This document shows, piece by piece, positions 10,393-19,874 of a DNA stretch of 45,476 nt. How positions within the stretch are numbered: position 1 is the first letter of the stretch; the number at the start of each line of letters is the position of its first letter. A model generated the notes under the pieces. That model was not told where the DNA came from and searched no databases. It saw only the letters and a list, made by a program, of their open reading frames with translations. Position numbers and translations under genes: made by a program. Origin of the DNA: a virus; IMG/VR virus record IMGVR_UViG_3300046170_000250, positions 1 through 45,476 of that record. The stretch is one strand, 5' to 3'.

Positions 10393-10831
10393 TTATTTAG
10401 TTTTTTCTTTAAATTTTTCTATATCAAAAGATACTATTTCTTTTTCTAATTTTTCTATATCTTTAGTGTTTGAAGGATTCTTATGTACATTTACAAATAT
10501 AGAATCTTCTAAAGCATATATAAATCTTTTTGAACCAGGTTGCGATACTGTATAGCAAGGAGCTATATGCTCTATTTTTTCGCCATTGTTATTTATTAAA
10601 ACCCTTCCTTTCATTAAAAACCAAGCATGCAAATGGTTATGGATAGCACCAACAACTATTTGTCCTTGCTTCATTCTCCATTTGTCTAATATATATTTGA
10701 TCTGCAAATAAATGTTTAATAGGTATCTCTGGTATATTAGCAATGCTTTTACCATCACCAACACCAATATCACTATTAACAATTATATCTTGTATCTCGT
10801 CTACAGATAAATTTATATTTTTTAATTTCAT
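10393..10831 (-). CDS. Cupin-fold phage protein (one frame break)
   Basis: Two overlapping frames join into one 145-residue protein if one G of a GG near 10683 is an extra base: IYIRQ joins to MRMKQGQIVVGAIHNH. The centre reads as a single cupin barrel. IHNHLHAWFLMKGRVLI gives the histidine-bearing first motif, and APCYTVSQPGSKRFIYALED the second half with its turn proline and glycine. I recall similar small cupin proteins near tail genes of marine podoviruses, where their role is not established. The gene lies between tail and ejection genes. It could be structural (tail or capsid decoration) or a metal-dependent enzyme; the sequence does not decide. Confidence 0.65.
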
Positions 10832-10836
10832 TTTAT

Positions 10837-12261
10837 TTAATAACTTGATTCTACGTAATTAGAAGAAACAGCAAATAATTCTTTTTTACCGTTAGGATCT
10901 GTGGTTGAATCAGTAGATAATTTTACCGTAACTAAATAGCCTTTAATACCAGAAACACTTTCACCATATAAAACTTCTTGTGGTTGCGGCTGGCTATTGT
11001 TTTTTATAGCAGACATATACTTGTTTTCTTTTCTATTAAAACCGTATCGCTGTACAAAGTAACCACCTGATATTGTTAAAGAATCCCAAGAAGAATCTAA
11101 AGGAGTAACTACAGTAGAACCGTTTATTATGTATTGACCTTCTTCATAACTAGCTATAGGTATAGCTGAATCTGCAAAAGCTGTAGGAGTACCTGAAACC
11201 GTATCAAATTCAGTAGCATCAGAAACAATACTTTCTACTTTCCAACCATTAGTGCCTTCATAATTAATAGTGCTAAAGTTTTTTGACATTGAAACTTTAG
11301 GGTTAAATATTAAAGTTACTGTAGCTGGTTGTGATATTCCATAAAAATTATTATAACTACCAATATAATGCTGATATATTTTGTTGCCATTAGTAGTATA
11401 AAAATTATTTTTTAAACTAAATATTTGGCTAGGCTTATAATTATAAAAACTAATCCAACCCTTAGGTCTTTCGTCATACGCCAAAGTTTTATAATTACTA
11501 TCGGTAGTTGGGTTTAATTCCCAAGGTTGAAAAGAAGTTACATAGCTTTTAGCATGTATATCCCAGCCTCCTTTTATAGCTCCTATCTGACCACTACCAC
11601 CATCTAAATTATTAAGCTCATCTCTAAAAAAATCACGCATACCATAAGAAGATATCTCAGTAATGCCATCTTGTGACAGTCTTAATACAGCATTTCTTTT
11701 TCTATCAGTAAAATATTTTCTATAACCATAAACAGCAAAGCTGCCAGGATCTTGGCTTATACCGTACTTACCAGCATAAGGTACTATTTGACCTATAACC
11801 ATAGCTCCTGAGGTTGTAATAGCAGAACCTTCAGCAGAATAAATCGCGTCTTTATCTATTAAAGCTCTACTAACTTTATCTTCTTGAAATATAGTTAGGT
11901 TAGTATTTTCAGCATACAACTTTTGTATAGACCCGTTCTGTGGATCTAAACTTCTACTAATGTCTTCACCTACTGGAAAAACATTTGTATCATTCACACC
12001 TGTTCTAGAGTTAAATATACCAGAATAAATAAGAGAATTAAACCTTATAGAACCTGTGTTGTTTTCAGAAACAAGATAAGCTCTTGGTCCAAAACCTACA
12101 GACACACCGTTAAATCTACCTTTAATTCTAGACTCTTCTATTATCCAGTTTCTAGACGGTGTTGATGTTGACGGCTTGTATGCTGGTACGTCTGTTGTGC
12201 CTTCAACAGTCTTTCTTAGTAAGAAGGAATTAAAATATTTAACTTCTATTGTAGCAGACAT
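10837..12261 (-). CDS. Tail structural protein, probable beta-rich hub/stabilisation component
   Basis: An intact 474-residue protein, very rich in Gly, Asn, Ser, Thr and Tyr with short beta-prone segments. Regions such as IQKLYAENTNLTIFQEDKV (about residues 113-131), YGYRKYFTDRKRNAVLRLS and DGITEISSYGMRDFFRDEL read like beta-propeller-type tail stabilisation proteins of short-tailed Bacteroidota phages. In some relatives I believe equivalent segments lie in the same polypeptide as the large hub protein upstream; here they are a separate gene. There is no signal peptide and no enzyme motif. The assignment is from pattern memory and position, so the exact tail component is uncertain. Confidence 0.5.
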   Translation of the reverse strand: MSATIEVKYFNSFLLRKTVEGTTDVPAYKPSTSTPSRNWIIEESRIKGRFNGVSVGFGPRAYLVSENNTGSIRFNSLIYSGIFNSRTGVNDTNVFPVGEDISRSLDPQNGSIQKLYAENTNLTIFQEDKVSRALIDKDAIYSAEGSAITTSGAMVIGQIVPYAGKYGISQDPGSFAVYGYRKYFTDRKRNAVLRLSQDGITEISSYGMRDFFRDELNNLDGGSGQIGAIKGGWDIHAKSYVTSFQPWELNPTTDSNYKTLAYDERPKGWISFYNYKPSQIFSLKNNFYTTNGNKIYQHYIGSYNNFYGISQPATVTLIFNPKVSMSKNFSTINYEGTNGWKVESIVSDATEFDTVSGTPTAFADSAIPIASYEEGQYIINGSTVVTPLDSSWDSLTISGGYFVQRYGFNRKENKYMSAIKNNSQPQPQEVLYGESVSGIKGYLVTVKLSTDSTTDPNGKKELFAVSSNYVESSY

Positions 12262-12297
12262 ATATATATATTCACCTATTTATTTAGTTATTTAACC

Positions 12298-13083
12298 CTA
12301 TTGAGCTACGCGCCATATTTGAACATAAGCACCAGCCTCCCAATGTTCTACATACAATTTATTATTAACAGCTGTCTCGTCATCTGAAGCGTTTGCTAAA
12401 GTAGCAACAGTTTCTCTATTAGAAGCCGCGCCTCTTTTGCTAGCAGCAGCAGAAGAGATTATTGAATTTATTATTGTATGATTACCATTAGTAGTACTTG
12501 TAGACATGTTAAAGTCAAGAAGTCCTCCATTTTGAGAATTCATAATTAAAGGACCATTAAACCTTAAAGAAGCGGTTGTGTTACCATTTATATTGAGATT
12601 ACCTGTTTGACCGCTTATTGTAGGGCTTGCTGTTTTTCCAATCCAACCAGATCCAGGAGCTTTTAAAGTAATATTACTGGCTTGTACAATTCCGCCAGAC
12701 ACAACCACATCAAAGGTAGCGGGAGTAGAATCACCACCAATATTATTCATATTAGTACTGTTCCACGGGTTTTGAATAAGTGGTACATTTTCATAAGTGC
12801 CGTTATCAATACCACTACCCGCGTTATCAATAATCCACGGGCTAGTATTAGCGCTAATAAAATTACTTTCAAAATATTCTTGGTTATAATATTGAACACG
12901 TAGTATATCACTTGTTAAGCCAGTAACATCATCAGAATAAATTCTACCTGCAAAAATTAAAACAGGCTGGTAATTGCTAGTCACTATTGTTCTTACGTCT
13001 TGAGCACTAATAGCCTTAGTAGTATTGTCTGCTAATAAATCTTCTAGCTCGTATTGAAATTTAATATCTGTTGTTGAACTCAT
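12298..13083 (-). CDS. Beta-rich virion protein of unknown role
   Basis: An intact 261-residue protein. It starts MSSTTDIKFQYELEDLLAD, a short helical head, followed by a beta-rich, Asn/Thr/Gly/Ser-dominated body (NINGNTTASLRFNGPLIMNS). Composition is typical of tail appendage proteins. It lies between the large hub protein and the 474-aa tail protein with short gaps on both sides, so a tail or adhesin role is likely. I recognise no family. The start has a poly-A-rich leader and no Shine-Dalgarno. Confidence 0.45.
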   Translation of the reverse strand: MSSTTDIKFQYELEDLLADNTTKAISAQDVRTIVTSNYQPVLIFAGRIYSDDVTGLTSDILRVQYYNQEYFESNFISANTSPWIIDNAGSGIDNGTYENVPLIQNPWNSTNMNNIGGDSTPATFDVVVSGGIVQASNITLKAPGSGWIGKTASPTISGQTGNLNINGNTTASLRFNGPLIMNSQNGGLLDFNMSTSTTNGNHTIINSIISSAAASKRGAASNRETVATLANASDDETAVNNKLYVEHWEAGAYVQIWRVAQ

Positions 13084-13094
13084 TTTTTTTTATT

Positions 13095-15133
13095 TTATAT
13101 ATCGAATGCTGTTGAGAAAGCGTCTGAAAATTCTCCTGGTTCTACCAATAAATCTATTGATCTTGTATCTGTTGCTCCACCGGCGTCTGTTAAATTTATA
13201 ACTATAGTTAAATCACTCCAAAAAGCTCCAACAGACTTGCTTAAAGCACCTGTGCTTCTATCTATTTGTATAGTAACAGAATCAGAAGTTCCACCACCTC
13301 TTGTTATTAAAAGCGTTGCACTGTTGCTACCTGACGGATTATTGTTAACTGTAAAAGTATAACCATCTGCTGTTATTGCAGCTTGAGTATCTGTAAATCC
13401 CCAAGTTAAATTTAAAGTATTTTCACTTGTATTAAAACTACCATTTTTACCCAGTACAGTACCTGTGAAAATAGGCATTGTAGAGTATTGAGGTGTTATT
13501 AAATCATAAGTTTCTATAGTAGGATTTATATTACTTAAAGCGCCCGAGGTTTGAAGATTAGCAAATGGAGATTTTATATCTAAAGATATACCATCGCTAA
13601 CTGTAGTTGGGTTTGTTAAATTAAACGTAGCTGTTGTATCACCAGGTTGCCCACCAGCTGTAACAACATCTATAATACCTATTGACGTAACACCGTTAAA
13701 TACCTCCATGCCTGGAAAAATACCGTTGCTAGCTGTGCCATCTACTAAATTATCTACTACAATGGTTGTAGAATTACTAACATTACCATTAACATCTGCC
13801 GTAGCATCATCTTCTTTATTTCTAACTTTCATACTGAAAGTATACGACTCTACTGTTGATGCGTTAGGTCCAAAATAAAAACCATGAGGTGGGCTTGGTG
13901 GTACTGGATTTATTTTAATTCTATAACGATCATCACCTTGGTTTTGATCTAATTCTAATGTAAATTCGCTAGTCCTATTATTTCCACCACCATCTGAAAC
14001 CGTAAAGTTTGTTATTTCAGAAGCGTCTATTTCAATAGCAGAAGAATCTATAGGTTTAAAAGAAGCGGTAACATACCTAGAGTCTTCCGCGCCAGTATTT
14101 GTACCTGTACCGCTTGGGTCTTGATTTTCACGTTGTAAATAATTTAAAGACGTAAACCCGACTGGTGAATCACCACCGCCTTGAGCTATAAGCGTGTTTA
14201 AATCAGATATTAAACCAGTTGTAGATGTTTCATAATATATATCTATATTAGATACAAATGGATCTGTTTCAAAAACTGTTAATTGAAAATCATTATTATT
14301 ATGATACTCTACACCTAAAGTTTTTGGGGTTGCTAATTTTGCTACAAAAGGATTTGTTTCAGCTTGAAAAATAGCTTCAGTGTTTGCATCAACACCCATG
14401 TCTTTTAGTGTAGACAATGTTGTAACGGTGTTGTTTGTATTTCCAGGAAAACTTTGAACGTTATAAGTGCCAGGACTATGAGCTCCGGCTTCATCTACTA
14501 AACAGTATAAAAGTGTATCACTTCTAAATTGATTTTGATTACCACTAGTATCGAGAAGTTCTTTAGGTACTTTATTTAAACTATCAGATATTAAAGTTGT
14601 AAATGCAACTCCAGTATCTGGCGGATTTACCGCGGCGTTAATTTTTCCTTTAACAATACCTGGAGTATAAACATTATAATACTCTTGCTCTGTTTGTTTT
14701 ACAACAATCTTATAGCTATACCAACCTAAAGGATTTGTAGAACTGTACAAACCTGGTTGTCCAGTTGGTGTGGAATTTCCATATTGTAAAGGACTAAACA
14801 CACTTGTTATAGGATCGTTAAACTGTAGCTTTATAGAATTACCTACATCACTTAAAACATCGCCAATAGTATTGTTATCTCTATAAGGAAAATAAAATGT
14901 AGAAGCTCCAAAAGAATTAGTTAAATCATTAGAAGCTGTATTACTACCAACGCTAGACAGTATAACATCAGATTGCCTTCCATATCTGTCCATAAGAACG
15001 ACACCAACCTGGTAATTCCTATTTCTTTTTAGTGTACTTTCTGGATATTCTTTATCTATACCGGTTCCTACAGAACCTTCTATTTTTTCACTAGCTGTTA
15101 CCTGATAGTTTAATTTACTAGGCGCAGGTATAT
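13095..15133 (-). CDS. Large tail hub/stabilisation protein, C-terminal part
   Basis: Continuation of the gene that starts at 16542. The bases between 14993 and about 15135 are open in the same frame and encode the linker (PSKLNYQVTASEKIEGSVGT), so the ATG at 14993 is internal. One base removed near 15136 joins NYVDKY to PAPSKLNY, giving 1,148 residues in total. The first half of this part continues the tail-protein pattern (WYSYKIVVKQTEQEYYNVYT; DIYYETSTTGLISDLN). From about residue 300 it becomes Thr/Ser/Asp-rich with repeated beta-sandwich-like segments such as TLNLTWGFTDTQAAITADGY, resembling extracellular Ig- or cadherin-like domains. Those C-terminal domains may project from the tail. 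That location is inferred. Confidence 0.6.
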
Positions 15134-16542
15134 TTATCTACGTAATTACCATATATAATTCTATTACCTGAAACTTCTTGCGATAAGGCCTTAACAGGCG
15201 TTTTATCATAAACTCTATTAGCTTCTGAAGAAGGTAAAGTTAGTATAGGTTTTCTTGATTGATACTTATAATTGTAAAATGTATCGTTTGAATGATTAGT
15301 TTCTATGTCTTCTAAAGAAATAGTATCTAATACATACAAAGCAAGACTATCAGATTCTTGATAAATAACATCTATTTCTGTTATTTTAAAATCAGAATTT
15401 AAATTAGCGCCAGTAACCGAGTCTGGAAAATTTATAATTAATTCTATGAAGTTTACTTTGTTTTTCATAAAAGCAACCTCACCACTAGTGTAAGAAGCCT
15501 CTTCGTCGCCAACTAAAAATCTACCGTCTTGCTGTGGTATAAAAGCTGTTTGCGTGAATGGAGCTATTATAGAATATTCATTATCTTCAAATTTAAATCT
15601 ATAACTAAACTTAACAAATTTGTCTTGTAAAAAAACCGGATCACCAGCGTAGTCATTTATAAAATCTGGATTTGGAGAAGCAACAATAACGTCATTAGCC
15701 TCTATAGGTGTTGTTACGCCTACAGGAACGCTTGTGTTTAATTGAGTATCTGTACTACCACTACCTACAGTTGTATTAGCTGGTATTTTATCTTCATTTG
15801 GAGGTTGTAATGTTATTACGTCTCCTTGTGAAAAGCTTCTATACACGGTGTTAACTGGTATTGAGCTAGCGTTACTAACAGCCGCTGTTGCATATGCTTC
15901 AGCTCCGTCTATAGTAGATGCTGACACAACATCTTTCATTGTACCAGTGTAAACACCGTTATTTTCTGTGACTAAATCTATAGATTTATAAGGCGCATAT
16001 TTAGCTACTGATATAGTGTCTTCTGTAGAATAATAAAGACTATTGTTTAGTGCCTTGTCTATGTTTATTTTTCTAGGTTGATTTCTGTTATCAGTCCAAA
16101 ACAATAAACCTTCTAAAATATTAACACCATAAATAGGATGTGTAGTTGAAAAATTTAAAAATCTTCCAGTGACAAGAGTCGTAAAAGTATTCGCATTATT
16201 TTTAACATCTAAACAAACTATAAAAGATTCACCTTGGTTAACAGCCGCTTGATTGTTAGTTAAATTAGTTGGAGAAGTATCAGTATAGCTTGTTAAGAAT
16301 AAATATATTTTTTCATTTATTTCATCTACACCATAGCCTATAACAGTAAGATTAGGATCAGACGACGTGGCAGTAGCGAGAAGCGTATTACCTAAAACAT
16401 TTTCAAGCGCACCTACGTCGCTATCTTCTGATTCTGAAACAGCTATGTTAAAAGCGTTTCTGTACTGATTATTTGGAACTAATCTAGAGTCTAAATCTTT
16501 ATTCATTTTAGACGCTAGAAAACTATTCTTTACTTCAGCCAT
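15118..16542 (-). CDS. Large tail hub/stabilisation protein, N-terminal part
   Basis: This begins MAEVKNSFLASKMNKDLD and continues with SRLVPNNQYRNAFNIAVSES and DVGALENVLGN. I associate this signature (NKDLD-R, N-YR-A-N, SD-GA--N--GN) with large podovirus tail tubular/stabilisation proteins that build a beta-propeller nozzle below the portal. The rest is beta-rich. The apparent stop at 15118 (after DKYTCA) is caused by a one-base break near 15136, and the protein continues to 13095. It lies directly downstream of the duplicated connector genes, as expected for the distal tail. The tail assignment is fairly secure; the exact name is not. Confidence 0.65.
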   Translation of the reverse strand: MAEVKNSFLASKMNKDLDSRLVPNNQYRNAFNIAVSESEDSDVGALENVLGNTLLATATSSDPNLTVIGYGVDEINEKIYLFLTSYTDTSPTNLTNNQAAVNQGESFIVCLDVKNNANTFTTLVTGRFLNFSTTHPIYGVNILEGLLFWTDNRNQPRKINIDKALNNSLYYSTEDTISVAKYAPYKSIDLVTENNGVYTGTMKDVVSASTIDGAEAYATAAVSNASSIPVNTVYRSFSQGDVITLQPPNEDKIPANTTVGSGSTDTQLNTSVPVGVTTPIEANDVIVASPNPDFINDYAGDPVFLQDKFVKFSYRFKFEDNEYSIIAPFTQTAFIPQQDGRFLVGDEEASYTSGEVAFMKNKVNFIELIINFPDSVTGANLNSDFKITEIDVIYQESDSLALYVLDTISLEDIETNHSNDTFYNYKYQSRKPILTLPSSEANRVYDKTPVKALSQEVSGNRIIYGNYVDKYTCA

Positions 16543-16548
16543 TTAATT

Positions 16549-17764
16549 TTAGTGTTTAATCCATTTAGATTTACCTCGCATAACCTGTACTATCTCGTTA
16601 AGCTTTATATTTGACAAACGTATTTTAGCGTTTCTAAGTTTAGCACTACGTTCTTTCTTTAAACGTTGAATTACATATTCGTTTTGGTTTATCCTAGAAG
16701 CTAATATAGCATGTGATACGTGAGCATAGATAGCTTCTTCTGCCATTTTAGGTATCTTAGTATCTTCATTAGTTGCAAGACCATCAGAGATGTATTCTAA
16801 CACAACTATTCTATCTACTAGATTGGCGGAAAAAGAAAACTTATTGTATCTTTCATCTATATTGAAGTAGCCATTAGCATTGGCAAACTGCGGGTCTAAT
16901 CCAAATAATTGGCCATAACCAAATTCTGGATATCCGTAGTAATATTCCCAACCTAATATAGTATCGTTAAGTAAGTCTTGATTGTTTGCGTTTTTAAAGA
17001 AGTTGTTTTTCCAACGGTCATCTGTTATAGATGTTGTATCAATATTGTTATCATGCTCGTCTTGAATTGGCATGCCTTTATTATCATCTAAAAATACATC
17101 TGTTGGTTTTGTAGTGAGCATATCCCCTGGCATTATAACGTGTTTAACGCCCGAGTTATCTATCCAGTACAGATTAACATAGTTAACATAATCTTGAGGT
17201 ATTGGTATGCTTAAGTTATGAGGCACAGTAACCTCTAGTTTGTTTACGCTTTTTAAAGTATCATAGCTAAACTCCTGAAGCCCACGTTTAACGTGAAATA
17301 CAACGTCAGTTCTTTTTACGCTTGGTATAAGTTTACCATCACCTACATAAGCTACTAAAAAGTTATTTACAACATCATCTAAAGATATGTAACTATATGA
17401 TCCGTAGTTTTTTTCTACAGTATTACCGTAAGCTTTTTCCTGCGGGGTGCTAGCGTAGTTACCACCATCTAGTTTTTTAAGTTGAACTACTATATACAGT
17501 AGATTAGCTGGAGCTGTATCAAAAGTAATCGTATTTCCAACTAACTGTATAACCAGAAGTAACCTCACTCCAATTAGACGGTTGAGCGTTAGTGCTAGTA
17601 TATATTTTAAAATTATTTAAAGAGTAGTTTACATTAGTATTACTTGCCGATCCAAATACTAAATCAGTATTAAACGTTGTAGTAAAGCTTTTGTTAGATC
17701 CATTACCTCTAAAACCCTGAGCGCCCTCGTAATACTGTCTATTGTTTTCTTTTAATAGTCCCAT
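16549..17764 (-). CDS. Connector/ring-type protein B' (paralogue of the 18484-19074 gene, one frame break)
   Basis: Two frames join into a 404-residue protein when one T near 17540 is treated as extra (GYTVSG to NTITFDTAPANLL). The N-terminal 110 residues (GAQGFRGNGSNKSFTTTF) form a beta-rich domain absent from the paralogue. From about residue 130, YISLDDVVNNFLVAYVGDGK matches FISLNDVINNFLISYTGPGK in the gene at 18484-19074. VVFHVKRGLQEFSYDTLKS matches VVFHARRCLQEFAYETLKS, and the helical C-termini also align (IPKMAEEAIYAHVSHAILAS). So this is the second copy of a duplicated gene that gained a domain. Position between capsid and tail hub suggests a head-tail ring or tubular protein. Confidence 0.65.
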
Positions 17765-17767
17765 TTA

Positions 17768-18472
17768 TTAACTTCTTTCATTTACGTTTTCAGCTTGAAC
17801 GGCTTGATTAGCAGCTTGTACTATTTGTGGATCTCTTATAACTATACCAGCATATGCTAATATTCTAAGCACAACTTCAGTTTGTTCTGTTTCATCTATT
17901 TCAAAATCAGTGCTATTACCAGGAGAGTGTACCAAAACCTGTGTAGTTATGTCTTTAGTAAAACCCCATACAACATCATCTGGTCTTCTTATATAATCTA
18001 AATTAACGCTAGTTATGCTGGTTGGGTTAGATAATATTTTATTGTCTTGAAAAAGATATACAGGGTAATTTTCGTTAGGTAAAGTAAGATCTGATTTTAA
18101 AACGTTGTAGTAAGCGTTTCTTTGAAGTCTTTGTAATTCAATCTTATAACCTGCGGCAGCACCTACAGTGCCGTCATAAGTTACAGTTCCTAATCTATAA
18201 ACGTCACTACCTATATCTGTATCTCTATTAACAGTTTTTGTTCTTCTAAATAAAGACATTTTTTCATCTATACCATCAGTCCTATCAGCGTAATCCATGT
18301 CATTTTGAGGAACTCTACTAGATTGATTTAAGTCCTCAAAATATTTTTTAAATATTTCTAATTGAACCTGTGTAGCTGTTTTATTAAACTCATCAGGCGT
18401 CATATAACCGCGCTGCTCTTTGTTTAATATAAGCAACACAGTTTGATACACGTTGTTTACGTTAATCGCCAT
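17768..18472 (-). CDS. Connector/ring-type protein A' (paralogue of the 19080-19805 gene)
   Basis: An intact 234-residue protein. It starts MAINVNNVYQTVLLILNKEQ and continues RGYMTPDEFNKTATQVQLEI, closely matching the 241-aa protein two genes upstream (MAINVNQVYKSVLVILQQEK). Both share the LNQ--R-PQ---YADR segment, the DEK-SLF segment and a C-terminal ILAYAGI--RD helix. The pair most likely forms rings at the portal-tail junction, as related genes do in short-tailed phages. That role is inferred from position between capsid and tail hub. Very short gaps on both sides indicate one operon. Confidence 0.65.
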   Translation of the reverse strand: MAINVNNVYQTVLLILNKEQRGYMTPDEFNKTATQVQLEIFKKYFEDLNQSSRVPQNDMDYADRTDGIDEKMSLFRRTKTVNRDTDIGSDVYRLGTVTYDGTVGAAAGYKIELQRLQRNAYYNVLKSDLTLPNENYPVYLFQDNKILSNPTSITSVNLDYIRRPDDVVWGFTKDITTQVLVHSPGNSTDFEIDETEQTEVVLRILAYAGIVIRDPQIVQAANQAVQAENVNERS

Positions 18473-18483
18473 GCTATTTTATT

Positions 18484-19074
18484 TTAGTCGAAGTTAGTAA
18501 AGACTAGTCTTGATTTAGCTGTTTCTAACTTATCTGTTTTTTCTATTAATAGCCTTTGTAAAACATCTGGTCTAGTATCACCTCTGTTTGCTAATATAGC
18601 GTAAACCATACAAGAGTATAACGCTTCTTCTGCTAGTTTTGGTATAGCGGCTGATTCATCAGTGGTGAGTGCGTTTGATAAATATTTTAAAACTAAGTTT
18701 CCTTTAGCTACGTCCGTGGCGTTAAAAACTATTTGTTTGCTAGCATAATCCACATAGTACTCACCAACCGCCGGAGCAAGGTTAGAAGTTTCTACTAGCG
18801 TATCAACGTTTGGTATAGCACCCACTGTTATAGATATAATAGCAACCATTGAAGTTGGAAAATCAAGTGGGCTAGTGAATGTAGCTTCTTCTTCTGTAAA
18901 TTGACTTTTTAAAGTTTCATAAGCAAACTCTTGCAGACAACGTCTAGCGTGGAATACTACTTCAGTTCTTACAGCGTCTGGTATTAATTTTCCAGGACCT
19001 GTATAAGATATTAAAAAGTTGTTTATAACATCATTCAATGATATAAAAGCGTTTGATAAAGATGTATCTGCCAT
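18484..19074 (-). CDS. Connector/ring-type protein B
   Basis: An intact 196-residue protein, mainly helical, with the shared core FISLNDVINNFLISYTGPGK, VVFHARRCLQEFAYETLKSQ and a C-terminal helix pair IPKLAEEALYSCMVYAILAN followed by LLIEKTDKLETAKSRL. It is the minimal version of the gene repeated at 16549-17764. The helical frame around a small beta insert is compatible with head-completion/tail tubular A-type proteins that dock under the portal, but I cannot assign a named family with certainty. It ends six bases before its neighbour's region, in the same direction. Confidence 0.6.
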   Translation of the reverse strand: MADTSLSNAFISLNDVINNFLISYTGPGKLIPDAVRTEVVFHARRCLQEFAYETLKSQFTEEEATFTSPLDFPTSMVAIISITVGAIPNVDTLVETSNLAPAVGEYYVDYASKQIVFNATDVAKGNLVLKYLSNALTTDESAAIPKLAEEALYSCMVYAILANRGDTRPDVLQRLLIEKTDKLETAKSRLVFTNFD

Positions 19075-19079
19075 GTCTA

Positions 19080-19805
19080 TTATTTTTGTCCGTCAATGTC
19101 TATTTGTTGTTCTTTGCTTGTTGCTAGCTGTAATGCTAATTGATCTCTAGTCATTACGCCTGCGTATCCTAGTATTTTTTCTACTAGCAATGGTTGATCT
19201 GATTGGTGTAGTTCAAAATCTACAGAATCATTAGGGTTATAAATATAGTTACCTAATTCAGTATCTATTGTAAAGCCCCATTTAACATCTGATGGATATT
19301 TTAAGTAATTTAAGGTAACACCAGACTCTGTTAATTTACTTGTGTCATCTGGATATAATTTTAAAACACCGCTTTCGTATGTATACACCGGGTAAAATGC
19401 TGTAGGAGTTGTAAGTGGTGATTGATTTGTAGTGTATACTTCATACTCTTGTATTCTTTGAACTTCTCTATTGTCATATATTACAGTACCAAGCTCTTGA
19501 ACTTCACCCGGGACACTGATATCTGTTGTACCAACTGGTGGGTTGCCCTGCTGTTCAAAACTAACATTTTTGCTTTTTTTAAACAAAGATATTTTTTCGT
19601 CTAATAACGCATATCTATCGGCATACGCTAGACTAGTTTGAGGTTGTCTTAACAATTGGTTAAGCTCGTCAAAGTATTCTGTAAATATTTCTTGCTGAGA
19701 CTGAGTAGCAATTTTATTAAACTCAGTAGGTGTAAGCACACCTCTTTTTTCTTGCTGCAATATTACAAGAACTGATTTATATACCTGATTTACGTTTATA
19801 GCCAT
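19080..19805 (-). CDS. Connector/ring-type protein A
   Basis: An intact 241-residue protein starting MAINVNQVYKSVLVILQQEK, then RGVLTPTEFNKIATQSQQEI. It is the first copy of the duplicated A gene (second copy at 17768-18472). The N-terminal 100 residues are helical; the middle is beta-rich with Tyr/Pro-containing loops (YPVYTYESGVLKLYPDD). I recall close relatives in uncultured marine phage genomes without assigned function. It starts the four-gene connector block after a GC-rich hairpin that separates it from the 19875-20645 gene. A ring or adaptor role is inferred. The leader is A/T-rich without Shine-Dalgarno. Confidence 0.65.
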   Translation of the reverse strand: MAINVNQVYKSVLVILQQEKRGVLTPTEFNKIATQSQQEIFTEYFDELNQLLRQPQTSLAYADRYALLDEKISLFKKSKNVSFEQQGNPPVGTTDISVPGEVQELGTVIYDNREVQRIQEYEVYTTNQSPLTTPTAFYPVYTYESGVLKLYPDDTSKLTESGVTLNYLKYPSDVKWGFTIDTELGNYIYNPNDSVDFELHQSDQPLLVEKILGYAGVMTRDQLALQLATSKEQQIDIDGQK

Positions 19806-19836
19806 TTTTTTAATTATTTATTTTTGTTGGGCGTAT

Positions 19837-19858
19837 TAGGCCCGAGTGAACGGGCCCT
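19837..19858 (-). terminator. GC-rich hairpin between capsid-side and connector genes
   Basis: The inverted repeat ggcccg (19839-19844) / cgggcc (19851-19856) has a 6-base loop (agtgaa), extended by a T-A pair on each side. It sits in the 69-base gap between two minus-strand genes. No run of U follows the stem on the minus strand, so it may be a processing or attenuation element rather than a classical intrinsic terminator. Confidence 0.45.
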
Positions 19859-19874
19859 ATACTATTGTTACATG

